DNA of 64,000 nt, taken from NCBI GenBank assembly GCA_022457155.1, contig JAJGOT010000258.1, forward strand, positions 1,044,501-1,108,500, read 5' to 3'. This document shows positions 52,501-60,700 of this stretch, piece after piece. The stretch comes from Cladopsammia gracilis. Lineage: Eukaryota; Cnidaria; Anthozoa; Scleractinia; Dendrophylliidae. Position 1 is the first letter of the stretch; each line of letters begins with the position of its first letter. The position numbers were made by a program, and so were the translations under genes. The notes beneath the pieces were generated by a model that searched no databases, was not told where the DNA came from, and was given only the letters and a program-made list of their open reading frames with translations.

Positions 52501-53118
52501 TGGGTATTAGTAATGTACCGTCTGGGAACTATATGCTCGAATCTTAACCGTTGTCAAACGAGAGAAATTTGCAAAAGTTAAGCAAAGTACTTAAAAGTTA
52601 AGGTTGTCATTTTCACTGTTTAAAGTTTAATATATTGCTAATGCACTGTCAATTTACCAAACATTTTGAAAGTTTACCAAAAAAGTTCTAAGCGTTCAAA
52701 AAGTATGAACTACGGAATTGTCGGCGCCATTTGCCAACATAATTTTGACTAGGCGCAAAGGGGTTTGATCAGTTTTCAACGGAAAAAAGCTCATCATTTT
52801 GATAAAAATTAAAAGATAGTAACGTCAACTAACTTTTTTTATACATCCTTGCCCATATTTTCATTTAATATTAGATAAAATCCCACTAAATAAAACGAAA
52901 AACGCTTCGGACGTTTGACCGCGGTGTAGGTCAAACCAGTAAATACAGGAAATGAACCTAATTCGCTTCAGGTGTAATGCATGCAGCAAGACTTTGCCGC
53001 TTAACTGTAGTTTTGTTGCTCAGGTATTTATTTTCCTATTCTATTTTATTTTTAAAGAAATATTATGCGGAAGATCGTAAAAAGAATATCTCTGCCTGAT
53101 GAAGACAAACAAAAATAA
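25542..53118 (+). CDS. TRP-superfamily cation channel with ankyrin-like N-terminus, fourteen exons
   Basis: Exons: 25542-25730, 29089-29280, 31102-31388, 32219-32297, 39485-39739, 40478-40551, 40719-40901, 41957-42139, 43864-44003, 45389-45467, 46769-46949, 52055-52115, 52342-52408, 53058-53118. All introns are GT-AG and phases agree, giving 676 aa. An ankyrin motif, WKTPLHLAA, is at residues 155-163. A pre-S1 helix (HPVVRQLVKRKWKKY) precedes six hydrophobic segments: S1 about 360-379, S2 397-415, S3 431-450, S4 459-478, S5 501-520, S6 558-580 (VILLNILIAQMSSTYS). A pore-helix region, ALVEQQP, lies between S5 and S6. The C-terminus is charged. By family, this should be a plasma-membrane or organellar cation channel of four subunits. 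The ankyrin part is short for TRPA or TRPV, and I cannot assign the subfamily. Splicing between exons 11 and 12 is uncertain because of an exon-like segment at 50530. Confidence 0.85.
26788..27791. repeat. Diverged inverted pair flanking about 0.9 kb in TRP intron 1
   Basis: About 70 bp at 26790-26860 (GCATTTGAATTTTGGGCTTGCTCAC...) recur inverted at about 27710-27790. This is probably an old DNA-transposon derivative; no coding sequence was recognised inside. Confidence 0.6.
27792..28387. mobile_element. MITE-like element with AACCCGTGAAT ends carrying a tRNA-like segment
   Basis: AACCCGTGAAT opens the element and its reverse complement closes it. It abuts the inverted pair on its left. A tRNA-like sequence lies inside (28131-28203). 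No target duplication was visible. Confidence 0.55.
28131..28203 (+). pseudogene. tRNA-like sequence (pol III A and B boxes, not a functional tRNA)
   Basis: TGGTCGAGTGG (28139) fits an A box and GGTTCGAAACT (28182) nearly fits a B box. An anticodon-like arm with loop CTTACAT (UAC in the middle) lies between, and a T-run follows at 28205. The acceptor stem does not pair and the T stem is imperfect. A tRNA-derived SINE head or pseudogene is more likely than a working tRNA. Confidence 0.55.
28592..28998. mobile_element. TA-flanked MITE (407 bp) in TRP intron 1
   Basis: The ends CCGTATTTCC and GGAAATATGG are inverted with one mismatch, pairing continues inward, and TA flanks both sides. The interior repeats GGCGATTAATC-type units. 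TA targets fit Tc1/mariner-type elements. Confidence 0.7.
29420..30180. repeat. Stretch enriched in ACACGC/GCGTGT and TACA words
   Basis: Short words such as GCGTGTAA and TTACACGC recur in both orientations at the two ends of this part of TRP intron 2. That suggests a diverged fold-back element of about 750 bp. Ends were not resolved. Confidence 0.4.
30568..30700 (+). repeat. Interspersed repeat, copy 2
   Basis: This is the second, diverged copy of the repeat at 4884-5060, in the same orientation, with a G-run and the GGGGAGTAGTAATACTC block. It lies in TRP intron 2. Confidence 0.6.
32758..32788. repeat. Perfect 31-bp palindrome
   Basis: Fifteen bases, AGGAATGCTAGGAAA, are followed by one base and then their exact reverse complement. 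It could extrude as a hairpin. The stem is too short for a typical animal pre-miRNA. Confidence 0.8.
33390..33930. repeat. Dispersed repeat, copy A
   Basis: Sequence from the AGCTCATTTGGACGCATA region through TTTCGCGCTCGCG and CACCCGCTCGACTAT recurs diverged, in the same orientation, at 36590-37250. A third, partial copy begins near 33990. Confidence 0.6.
35341..36520. repeat. Minisatellite, 90-94 bp unit, about 11 copies
   Basis: Units begin near AGCTGGCTGCATGATTAG and include CAGTTCAGATGGACAATAAT. Unit starts are seen at 35531, 35621, 35713, 36285, 36379 and 36470, among others. One truncated unit lies near 36240. The array is split by a MITE. Confidence 0.9.
35729..35941. mobile_element. 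Palindromic MITE nested in the 90-bp minisatellite
   Basis: The ends CACAGGAAAAAATACC and GGTATTTTTTCCTGTG are perfect inverted repeats. ATT flanks both sides (35726-35728 and 35942-35944), and the array resumes at once. Most of the 213 bp folds on itself. Confidence 0.9.
36590..37250. repeat. Dispersed repeat, copy B
   Basis: This is the direct, diverged copy of the repeat at 33390-33930. The two copies bracket the minisatellite. Confidence 0.6.
38289..38456. mobile_element. Palindromic MITE (168 bp)
   Basis: Arms of about 57 bp, beginning GAGTACGCCACGCCAACATA, are nearly perfect inverted repeats around a loop of about 55 bases. The target duplication is unclear. Confidence 0.8.
41472..41568. 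repeat. Pyrimidine (C/T) tract in TRP intron 7
   Basis: Runs of C broken by T and CTCTC extend for about 95 bases, which could form a triplex or i-motif. Confidence 0.9.
42953..43469. mobile_element. TTAA-flanked fold-back MITE (517 bp) in TRP intron 8
   Basis: TTAA lies at 42949-42952 and 43470-43473. The ends AGGTGGTCAGACACG and CGTGTCTGACCAAC are inverted with few mismatches. Complementary arms of nearly 200 bp, rich in GACATGT, continue inward. Confidence 0.85.
45930..46275. mobile_element. MITE-like element in TRP intron 10
   Basis: The ends, around AGCTCCCCAAAATATCTGT and ACAGATTTTTGTGGGAGCT, form an imperfect inverted pair. The interior repeats CCAACAGT/ACTGTTGG-type words. Confidence 0.6.
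47085..47301. repeat. 21-bp minisatellite, left part
   Basis: The unit CCCTCCTTTTTCAATCCATG is repeated about ten times with variants such as CCGAGCCTCC. The same array, same strand, resumes at 51418. Confidence 0.9.
49904..50086. mobile_element. Palindromic MITE with G-run/C-run arms
   Basis: AGGGACGGACCATTTAATTT plus a run of G is mirrored by a run of C plus the reverse complement. It lies inside the 4.1-kb insert. Confidence 0.8.
50530..50632 (+). other. Exon-like segment in TRP intron 11 (cassette or captured exon)
   Basis: It is preceded by TTTATAG and followed by the strong donor GTGAGT. It is 103 bp long: one base plus 34 codons without a stop in that frame, ending phase 0 and so matching exon 12. 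It cannot follow the GTAAGT donor of exon 11 in frame, because that joint stops after about nine codons. It can follow an upstream alternative donor at 46937 (AG|GTTCCA) in frame. It lies within the 4.1-kb insert, so it may be a captured fragment rather than a real exon. Confidence 0.45.
50594..50809 (+). repeat. Inverted duplication, left arm
   Basis: About 215 bp, covering the end of the exon-like segment, its donor and the following sequence, recur inverted at 51138-51337 with small differences. The loop is about 330 bp. Confidence 0.85.
51138..51337 (-). repeat. Inverted duplication, right arm
   Basis: This is the inverted copy of 50594-50809. It keeps the exon 3' part and the GTGAG donor on the minus strand and differs by several substitutions and small indels. 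Confidence 0.85.
51418..51725. repeat. 21-bp minisatellite, right part
   Basis: It continues the array seen at 47085-47301, same unit and orientation, about 14 units, with variants toward the right end. Confidence 0.9.
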
Positions 53119-53356
53119 TCAACGAAGCTTGACGGAGCTGAACGTGAGTTATCATAACCCATCTCAGCCATTCATTTCAAGGAGTAACCCTTAACCAATG
53201 ACATGATGTTTGGTCTTCACAGTGGTGTTTCCGTGAATACCTGTTTTCTGCGTGTACACTCATAAACTGTTGTACAGCAGGGTTCTATCTAGGGGGGCTT
53301 GAGGGGTGCAAGCTTCCTCTTCAAAAAGCCCAGCTTTGTTATCAGTACAGTATAAT

Positions 53357-53526
53357 AGGCCATTTCCGAGTTGTCTTTAGCTTCTCTATCAAAGCGAGGC
53401 TAGGTGCGAAACCTTTCATATGAAAATGAGTTTTCATTCACTGCAAATAAGTTTTATTTGCATATGAAAGGTTTCGCACCTAGCCTCGCTTTGATAGAGA
53501 GGCTAAAGGCAACTCGGAAATGGCCT
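53357..53526. mobile_element. Palindromic MITE (170 bp)
   Basis: AGGCCATTTCCGAGTTG opens it and the reverse complement closes it. Most of the length forms near-perfect arms including TCTATCAAAGCGAGGCTAGG. Confidence 0.85.
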
Positions 53527-54011
53527 GTTGAGTAAATATATCAAAACAATCATCCAGGTCAGTGTACATTAAGTGAGCATCCCCTCTGAAAGGACACTAT
53601 ATGACAAGGAACGTGAAGTACTATAAACTGCTGTAAAGAACTGGCAAATTGCCACTGTTGAGTTTATTTATGTTATTCACCTAGTTACGATGAATATGTA
53701 TAAATAGTTGTGCAATAAGATGCTGGCAATTAGTGGCTCTAATTGTAACATTGCCAAAGCGTTATCACGACTAAAAAATAAAATGAAATACTTTAGTGAC
53801 ATTGTGTAAAAAATGTGTCCTTAAATGCACTACATTGCATCTCAGCAAATATTCATTGAAAACAAAACTCCCTGGAGAGCATTTTCAAAAAGTCCCCTTT
53901 TCGGTGGTCGAAGATGCATTCGTAAGCGTGGACGAAAGGCCACAACAGAGAAAAAAATTGCATTTTCAATTGAAAACAGCATTAATGAAGACCGAAACCT
54001 TTTGATGTGAA

Positions 54012-54116
54012 AACGCCATTTTCAAATGATACTCGACTAGTGTGGACGCCATTTTCAAATGATACTCGACTAGTGTGGACGCCATTTTCAAATGATACTC
54101 AACTAGTGTGGACGCT
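54012..54116. repeat. 39-bp unit repeated three times
   Basis: CGCCATTTTCAAATGATACT followed by CGACTAGTGTGGA recurs three times in a row with one or two changes. Confidence 0.85.
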
Positions 54117-55805
54117 TCAGTGTATTTGAAGTCGGGCACTTAAAGGGACACTATCCCGGCTGACTAATGTGCTTTCATGGTTATGGCCATCAGAGCTTCC
54201 TATAAGCTCTTAAAATAGGCAGGGAAAAATCGCCAAAAGTGATGAACGTAAAGAAATAACGGCCAAAAAAGTTAAAATTCTACAAGAATGGAAATTTCGA
54301 TTTCTTGACCGCCTGTCACAAACTGTAATCCACTTCAATCCTTGCAATCCTGCACGTTATCAACAAACTACTGCTTATGTTTTGCTCTTTAGAATCCTTT
54401 TTTCTCAAACTCATTAATAATTCATCAAGTCAACTACAAATCACTACATGTGTACCACATCACGTGCATGTGTTTGAATACCCAATGAAAAACTGGATGA
54501 AAATCTTTAAAGATTTGGATATTGTATCCAAATCTTTAGAGATTTGGATACAATATCAACAAACTGGCCGCCAATTCTTAAATTACATGATGTCAATCAC
54601 GTCACTTATACACTGGCCAATCAAGTTTTCTCCTTAAAATAACCACACAGTGTGACACAGAGCTTATTAATAATGGATTTTTAATAATTATCATTGGAAT
54701 AGTCCCATGCATGGGGAATCCGTTCTCTTAAATCGTTTTATCTTGTTTAACCTTAAATGGAGAATTTTGTACACTGATTTTAGCCTGTTCCGGGAGCTCA
54801 GATAGTGGGGAAGGCGTAAAGGAGCATCGTGAAGGGAAAAACTACGATGCGAGCAAAATAAAGAAGAGGGGAATGGGAAAAAGGTATCTTCTTTATTTTC
54901 CACCGCATCGCAATTTTTATTTGCGCGTTTCTTTCCGCACTCCCCACCAATGATTTTAGTCATTCCGAATTTAACATAATACCTTCAAACACAGAAATCA
55001 CATATCGTTCTTATTTCGGATTCTTCTCGACGCGTTTGACCAAGATAACGCAAAATGCACACCACAAAGGGCGTTTTTTTCTTCTCCGATTCTCGCACTG
55101 TCTTTTTTCAACACAGTCAACTCCCGGTTAACTAGCTGACTGGATTGTTAGCGCGAACCTCGAGGACTCCTCCAGTGCTCCTCGAGAAAACAGGAGGTAG
55201 GTGAGGGGGAGCGGGGGGGGGGGGGGAATTTTCAGCTCAAACGAATTTTTTTTCGCCGCTTGCCCGTGCAGGATTTCTTATTCTGGTGAAACCCTCGACA
55301 CGAGTTTTTATTTTTACAATAAACGTATCATTTAAACTGTAATGCAGCATTTTGGTTGTATCTTGCAAATTACTAAGAAGCTATTCTTTAAATAACTGGT
55401 AAATGGCAAGAAACCGTATACGAGAATCCCACTGCTCGTACGCTGGATCCTTGAGGATCTGCTTCAGGCAAAGAAAAATTGAATATAAAACTTTGAAGCA
55501 AATCTGAGAAATTATGAGATTTAATTTTAATCATTAAAATTAATCTCCTGTCCTTTGGTGTAAAAACACATAAATAGAACCAAAAAACATACTATGCAAA
55601 CTCAACTTGCATTGTTAATTAATGTCCTGGGGATGAATATTAATGTATGTATAAAAGACAATCATGTGCTCAATTTTCAAAGGGTTTAAAGAATATAAAA
55701 TTTTAAAGCAAAGCTGAAAACAGCGTACATATTTTGTTTAGAACAATATTTCAGCTGGCCAGACCAGCCTTCTTCAGGTATAAGATGTTCTATACAATAT
55801 GTAAG

Positions 55806-55869
55806 GGATAATGCCCGCGCTCCGAGGCCTTCTTAAAAATAAGAAGGCCGAGGAGCGAAGGCATTATCC
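55806..55869. repeat. Imperfect palindrome
   Basis: GGATAATGCC...GAGGCCTTCTTA and its near reverse complement pair over about 28 bases around a short A-rich loop. Confidence 0.75.
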
Positions 55870-56271
55870 GTTTTAATGCACCTTTTCATTGTTTTAGAAC
55901 AAGCAAACCAACGACTTGCTGTGAAATTTTGCTCATTAGCGACAGTAGTGATTGTCTAAATCCCGTAAGGATTGTGCAAGCATTTTAATCATTGTAATGA
56001 CTCCCGTGGGCGAATTGTTTCTTGCCGTTACAATCAGTTTAGAATTGATCAACTATGGCCTCGATGAAACGCGGTGATACGATGTGAAGCGCCGTTTGTG
56101 ATATTCTTTACTGGCCAAGTAGGATACTTTTTACAACAAGATGCGTATAAAGTTCTCAAGTTACCGCAAAATAGGAAAAAGGAATCAGGAGGATGCAATC
56201 TTGGAAAAAATGTGAGCTAGCGAAGTGAAATTTTAATAGTACACTTTTGAAACTTTTCAATTCTTTCATGA

Positions 56272-56404
56272 CAGTAGTTAGGAAAATACATTCTCTAGAG
56301 CACCTCCCAAAGTACTATTTCCACATATTTTTATAATAATTCCCGATATCCATTTTTTTAAAAATCCCCAAAGTATATTTTTCTATCATTTTCTTGCGAA
56401 TCCC
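56272..56404 (+). repeat. 133-bp inverted repeat, left arm
   Basis: It matches the reverse complement of 56844-56976 with a single mismatch (A/G at the CCCAA[A/G]GTAC position). It begins CAGTAGTTAGGAAAATACAT. The near-identity implies recent origin or active correction. Confidence 0.95.
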
Positions 56405-56843
56405 TGTCATATTTTTTTGATTTTAAAGGGAAATCAAGACCTAATTAATTACTGTAATTTTTTGTATTATTGGAATATTTCTTATGGAAAAAAAAGTTTT
56501 TTTAAAGGGAAATAATTAAAATTTATACGGTAACTCTTGTTTATATCGTTGTTTTTCTATTTATTTAAGAGAATCAAAAAAAATTCTAATAAAATATTCT
56601 TAAATAAACGGCTTTACTTAATACTTAAAATTTATTTCCGTATAAAATATAATTAATATCCTTATTGTGTTTAGTCTATAAATCAAACGGGAATAAAGGT
56701 TTTTTAAATTGAAGAAATAAAAGAAATCGAAGAAATTGAAAAAAATTCAATAACTTAAAAAAATTACAGAAAATATAATAAATTCTTGAATTGCTTTAAA
56801 TTTCAAAAAGGTATGAGCTCACTCGCCCTTCGGGCTCGCTCGC
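56405..56843. other. 439-bp A+T-rich spacer between the inverted arms
   Basis: It has no meaningful open frame. Near its right end is a GC-rich inverted motif, GCTCACTCGCCCTTCGGGCT, standing out from the A+T-rich surroundings. Confidence 0.7.
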
Positions 56844-56976
56844 GGGATTCGCAAGAAAATGATAGAAAAATATACTTTGGGGATTTTTAAAAAAATGGAT
56901 ATCGGGAATTATTATAAAAATATGTGGAAATAGTACCTTGGGAGGTGCTCTAGAGAATGTATTTTCCTAACTACTG
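56844..56976 (-). repeat. 133-bp inverted repeat, right arm
   Basis: This is the inverted partner of 56272-56404. It ends 105 bp before the first element gene. No direct duplication flanks the 56272-56976 unit. Confidence 0.95.
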
Positions 56977-57081
56977 AATGGGGCTTTTGGATATAAGTTT
57001 CTTGGGTGATTTAAGTTGAAGGTAGAAAATAAAAAAAACAATTTTTAAAATAATAAAGGTTTAAAGAAATGAAATATTAAT

Positions 57082-57645
57082 ATGTATAAGATTATGAACG
57101 CAAAGCCAAACACAAACCAAATCATAAAGAAAAACCAAAAGAAAAACCAGAATCCTAAAAAAATGGATTCAAGAGATATTCTACAAGAAAGATTTCATGC
57201 TATTGACTTCTTGTTTGTAGAAGTTTTGGAAAAATTAAAAAAATCTCTAAATTTAGAAAATAAAAAAGAAAGGAAAACAGCAAAAAAAGAATTGAAAGAA
57301 ATTATTATAAATATAAATTATAAATTGGATCATATTCCAGTTTTGAATTTATATTATAATATGCCTGAAAATATGGAAGATTATGTAACTTTTGTATTAT
57401 TTCATCATTCAGGTGAATTATTCAAATATTTTATAAATATTGGAGAAGGAACTATGATACTTTTTGAAAATTCAAATGGATATCCAACTTGTAATGAGAA
57501 AAAAATTGTTAAGAAATTATTAAATAAATTTCATAAAAAGATTGTGATAAAAAGTGAAGATCAAGATGAAAATAGAGATAATGATGAAGATTATGGAAAT
57601 TATTATCTTGATACAGAAGAAGTATTTGATTATATTTATGGATAA
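57082..57645 (+). CDS. Unknown protein of the virus-like element (187 aa)
   Basis: I do not recognise this protein. It has a Lys/Asn-rich N-terminus, a middle region with helical-looking Lys/Glu stretches and a cluster of aromatic residues (LYYNMPENMEDYV), and an acidic C-terminal part with DEDYGNYYLDTEE. No signal peptide or membrane segment is evident. A second start, MDSRDILQE, at codon 28 could be the true one. The gene is closed by a hairpin terminator just past its stop and stands first in the gene row, directly before the polymerase. Confidence 0.7.
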   Translation: MYKIMNAKPNTNQIIKKNQKKNQNPKKMDSRDILQERFHAIDFLFVEVLEKLKKSLNLENKKERKTAKKELKEIIININYKLDHIPVLNLYYNMPENMEDYVTFVLFHHSGELFKYFINIGEGTMILFENSNGYPTCNEKKIVKKLLNKFHKKIVIKSEDQDENRDNDEDYGNYYLDTEEVFDYIYG

Positions 57646-57650
57646 ATTTT

Positions 57651-57674
57651 AGCCCCAAAATGGGGCTTTTTTTT
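57651..57674 (+). terminator. Hairpin plus T-tract after the first element gene
   Basis: AGCCCCA-AAA-TGGGGCT is followed by a run of T, six bases past the stop codon. It is followed by ATGCTGAAATTTATAA, which recurs after the hairpin at 63034. Confidence 0.75.
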
Positions 57675-57737
57675 ATGCTGAAATTTATAACTATTTTTAA
57701 GTTGAAGCGGAAAAAAAAAATAAATAAAGTTAAAAAA

Positions 57738-57759
57738 ATATTTATATATAATAAAAAGG
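57738..57759 (+). promoter_or_regulatory. A+T start-proximal motif before polB
   Basis: AATATTTATATATAATAAAA ends three bases before the ATG. The same motif precedes the genes at 62314 and 63119, always touching or nearly touching the start codon, so it is likely a promoter with a very short leader. Confidence 0.6.
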
Positions 57760-60700
57760 ATGTCTTCATCTGATTTAAATAACTTATCATATGATGAACT
57801 TATGAAAATAGCAAAAAAGGAAACTAAAGAAAATAGAAAAATTAAAGAAGAACGAAAGAAACAAAAATTGATTGAATATATTAAAAATAAAAAGGAAGAA
57901 AATGATAAATTAAAAAAGAAACCAATAAAACTTAAACCTAAATCTAAACCTAAACCAAAGAAAATTAAAACATTTGATGATTATTTTCTTGAATGTATAA
58001 AAAATAAAAAGATTCCAAAAGATACTCCAAAATATTTAAAGAAAGCACTTAAAAGAGCAATGAAAGAATACCACGTTGGAATTAAATTTGAAAAATCTGC
58101 TCTTGATAATTTTGCTGAAAAATATGTAATTGAAGGAAAACCAAAAATCTTTCCTAAAGATTATTTTAAAGAAAAAGCTTCACAATTAAAAGAATTTCTT
58201 AAAAATCATAGAAATATTAAAGTTAGATTTATATTAGTTTGTTTAATGGAAAGAATGGAGCATGAAGATAAAATTAAAGATAAAGCTTATTTTCATTCTG
58301 AAACACATATTAATCTTGAAGGTATAGATGCTAAAGAGATTTTAACTAAAATAATTCTAGAAATTCTTAGTAAAATTTTAATTTATCAAAGAAATGGTTC
58401 AGGTTGGTATTTTAAAGAGATTTTATCATTAGAAATTCATACTATAAAATATAAACCTTTGAAAGGATCTTCATATATTAAACTTCCTGATTTTATTTCA
58501 AGTAAGAAAGCTATAATAAATTTAGAAAATAAAAAAGATGATAAATGTTTCATGTGGTGTATTTTAAGATACTTACAGCCACATAAGAAAGATCCTCAAA
58601 GAATTTCAAATTTAAAACAATATGAAAATGATCTTAATTTTAAAGGTATTAATTTTCCAGTAAAATTAACAGATATAAAAAAGTTTGAAAATCAAAATAA
58701 TAATATTCCAGGAATTAATGTTTTTTCAATTAATGAATATAATAAATTTTATCCTTTAAGAATTAATGACAAAGATTGTAATAATACAATAGATTTATTT
58801 CTTTATGAAGACACCGGAAAAACACATTATACACTTATCAAAAATTTTTCAAGATTAATCAATACACAAATAAGTAAATATACAAGAAAAAAATATTTTT
58901 GTAAAAAATGTTTATCTCATTTTACAAAAGAGGATCTCCTAAATAAACACATTATATTTTGTACTAATAATGTGACAGCTGCAGTAAAAATGCCTCCTAA
59001 AAACTCATTTTTATCTTTTAAAAATTATAATAAAAAATTACCTTTACCATTTGTTATTTATGCTGATTTTGAATGTTTTACAAAACCAATGAATAATTGT
59101 GAACCGGATCCAAATTATTCTTATTCAATGGAATATCAAAAACATGAACCTTGTGGATTTTGTATTTATATTAAATCTTTTGATTTTGATGATAGAGTTG
59201 ATAGAATATTTAAAATTAATCCAATTATTTATACAAAGAAAAAAGAAGATGAAAATATTGCATTAGTTTTTGTAAAAGAATTAAAAAAAATTGTAAAACA
59301 AATTAATTTTAGTTTTTATAATTTCCCACAAATGATGATATTTACAGACTCTGATAAAATAGAGTTTAATAATTCAACAATTTGTCATATTTGTGAAAAA
59401 CCTTTTATTGAAGGAGAAACTAAGAATAAAAAAGTTAGAGATCATTGTCATTTTACTGGTAAGTTTAGAGGAGCTGCTCATAATAATTGTAATATTTTTT
59501 GTAAAAAACCTAGAGTACTTCCTGTAATATTTCATAATCTTCAAGGTTATGATTCACATCTTTTTATTAAAGAATTAGCAAAAATGAAAGGAGATTTAAC
59601 TTTTATTCCTAAAACAGAAGAGAAATATATATCATTTTCTAAGAAAATTAAAGTAGCTGAATTTATGAGAGAAGATGAAAAAATTACAATTAATTTTGAA
59701 ATACGTTTTATTGATTCATTTAAATTTTTATTAACTTCTTTAGCAAATCTTGTAAATAATTTGCAACCTGATGATTTTTATTCTATAAAAAGTTATTATG
59801 ATAAAAATATAGAATTATTAACAAGAAAAGGAGTATATCCTTATGATTATGTAAATTCTTTAGAAAAATTCAAAGAAACACAATTACCACCAAAAGAAGA
59901 ATTTTATTCAAAATTAAATGATGAAGACATAACTGATGAAGACTATTCCCATGCAAAAAAAGTTTGGTCACAATTTAATTGTAAAACTATTAAAGATTAT
60001 CATGATTTATATCTTAAAACAGATGTATTACTTTTAGCTGATGTGTTTGAAAACTTTCGTAAAACTTGTTTGAAGTATTATAATTTAGATCCAGCTCATT
60101 ATTATACATCTCCTGGATTAGCTTGGGATGCATGTCTTAAAGAAACAGAACAAAGACTTGAATTATTACATGATTATGATATGTTAATGATGTTTGATCA
60201 AGGAATTAGAGGTGGAATTACTCATATATCAAAAAGATATTCAGAAGCAAACAATAAATATATGAAAAATTATAATCCAAATGAAGAATCAAAATTTATT
60301 ACATATCTTGATGCTAATAATCTTTATGGTTGGTCAATGATACAAAAACTTCCAACTCATGGTTTTAAATGGATGAAAAATCTTACAAAAGAAAATGTAA
60401 TAAAAATATTAGAAAAGAAAATTACAAATATTGGTTATATTTTTGAAGTGGATCTTAAATATCCAAAAAAACTATGGAAAGAACATAATGATTATCCACT
60501 TGCTACAGAAAGATTAAAGTTTGGTTCGGTAGAGAAACTTGTTGGATCTTTTTACCGTAAAAAGAATTATATAATACATTATAGAAATCTTAGACAATGT
60601 TTAGAATTAGGACTTGAACTTGAAAAAGTACACAGAGGAATATCATTTTATCAATCTGAATGGATGAAACCTTATATTGAAAAAAATACAGAATTAAGAA

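Larger units (their letters stand above)
53119..56271. other. Spacer between the TRP gene and the virus-like element
   Basis: It holds a palindromic MITE (53357), a 39-bp triple repeat (54012), small palindromes (near 54500 and 55806) and a G-run at 55210. A segment near 55750 (CAGCTGGCCAGACCAGCC) resembles sequence often seen in retroelement ends, unproven. No supported exon was found. Confidence 0.5.

Noticed and set aside
57509..57790. Minus-strand 93-aa hydrophobic frame opposite the first element gene
   Set aside because: It is the reverse complement of A-rich coding DNA, giving a Leu/Phe/Ile-rich shadow. The plus-strand gene and terminator explain the region.
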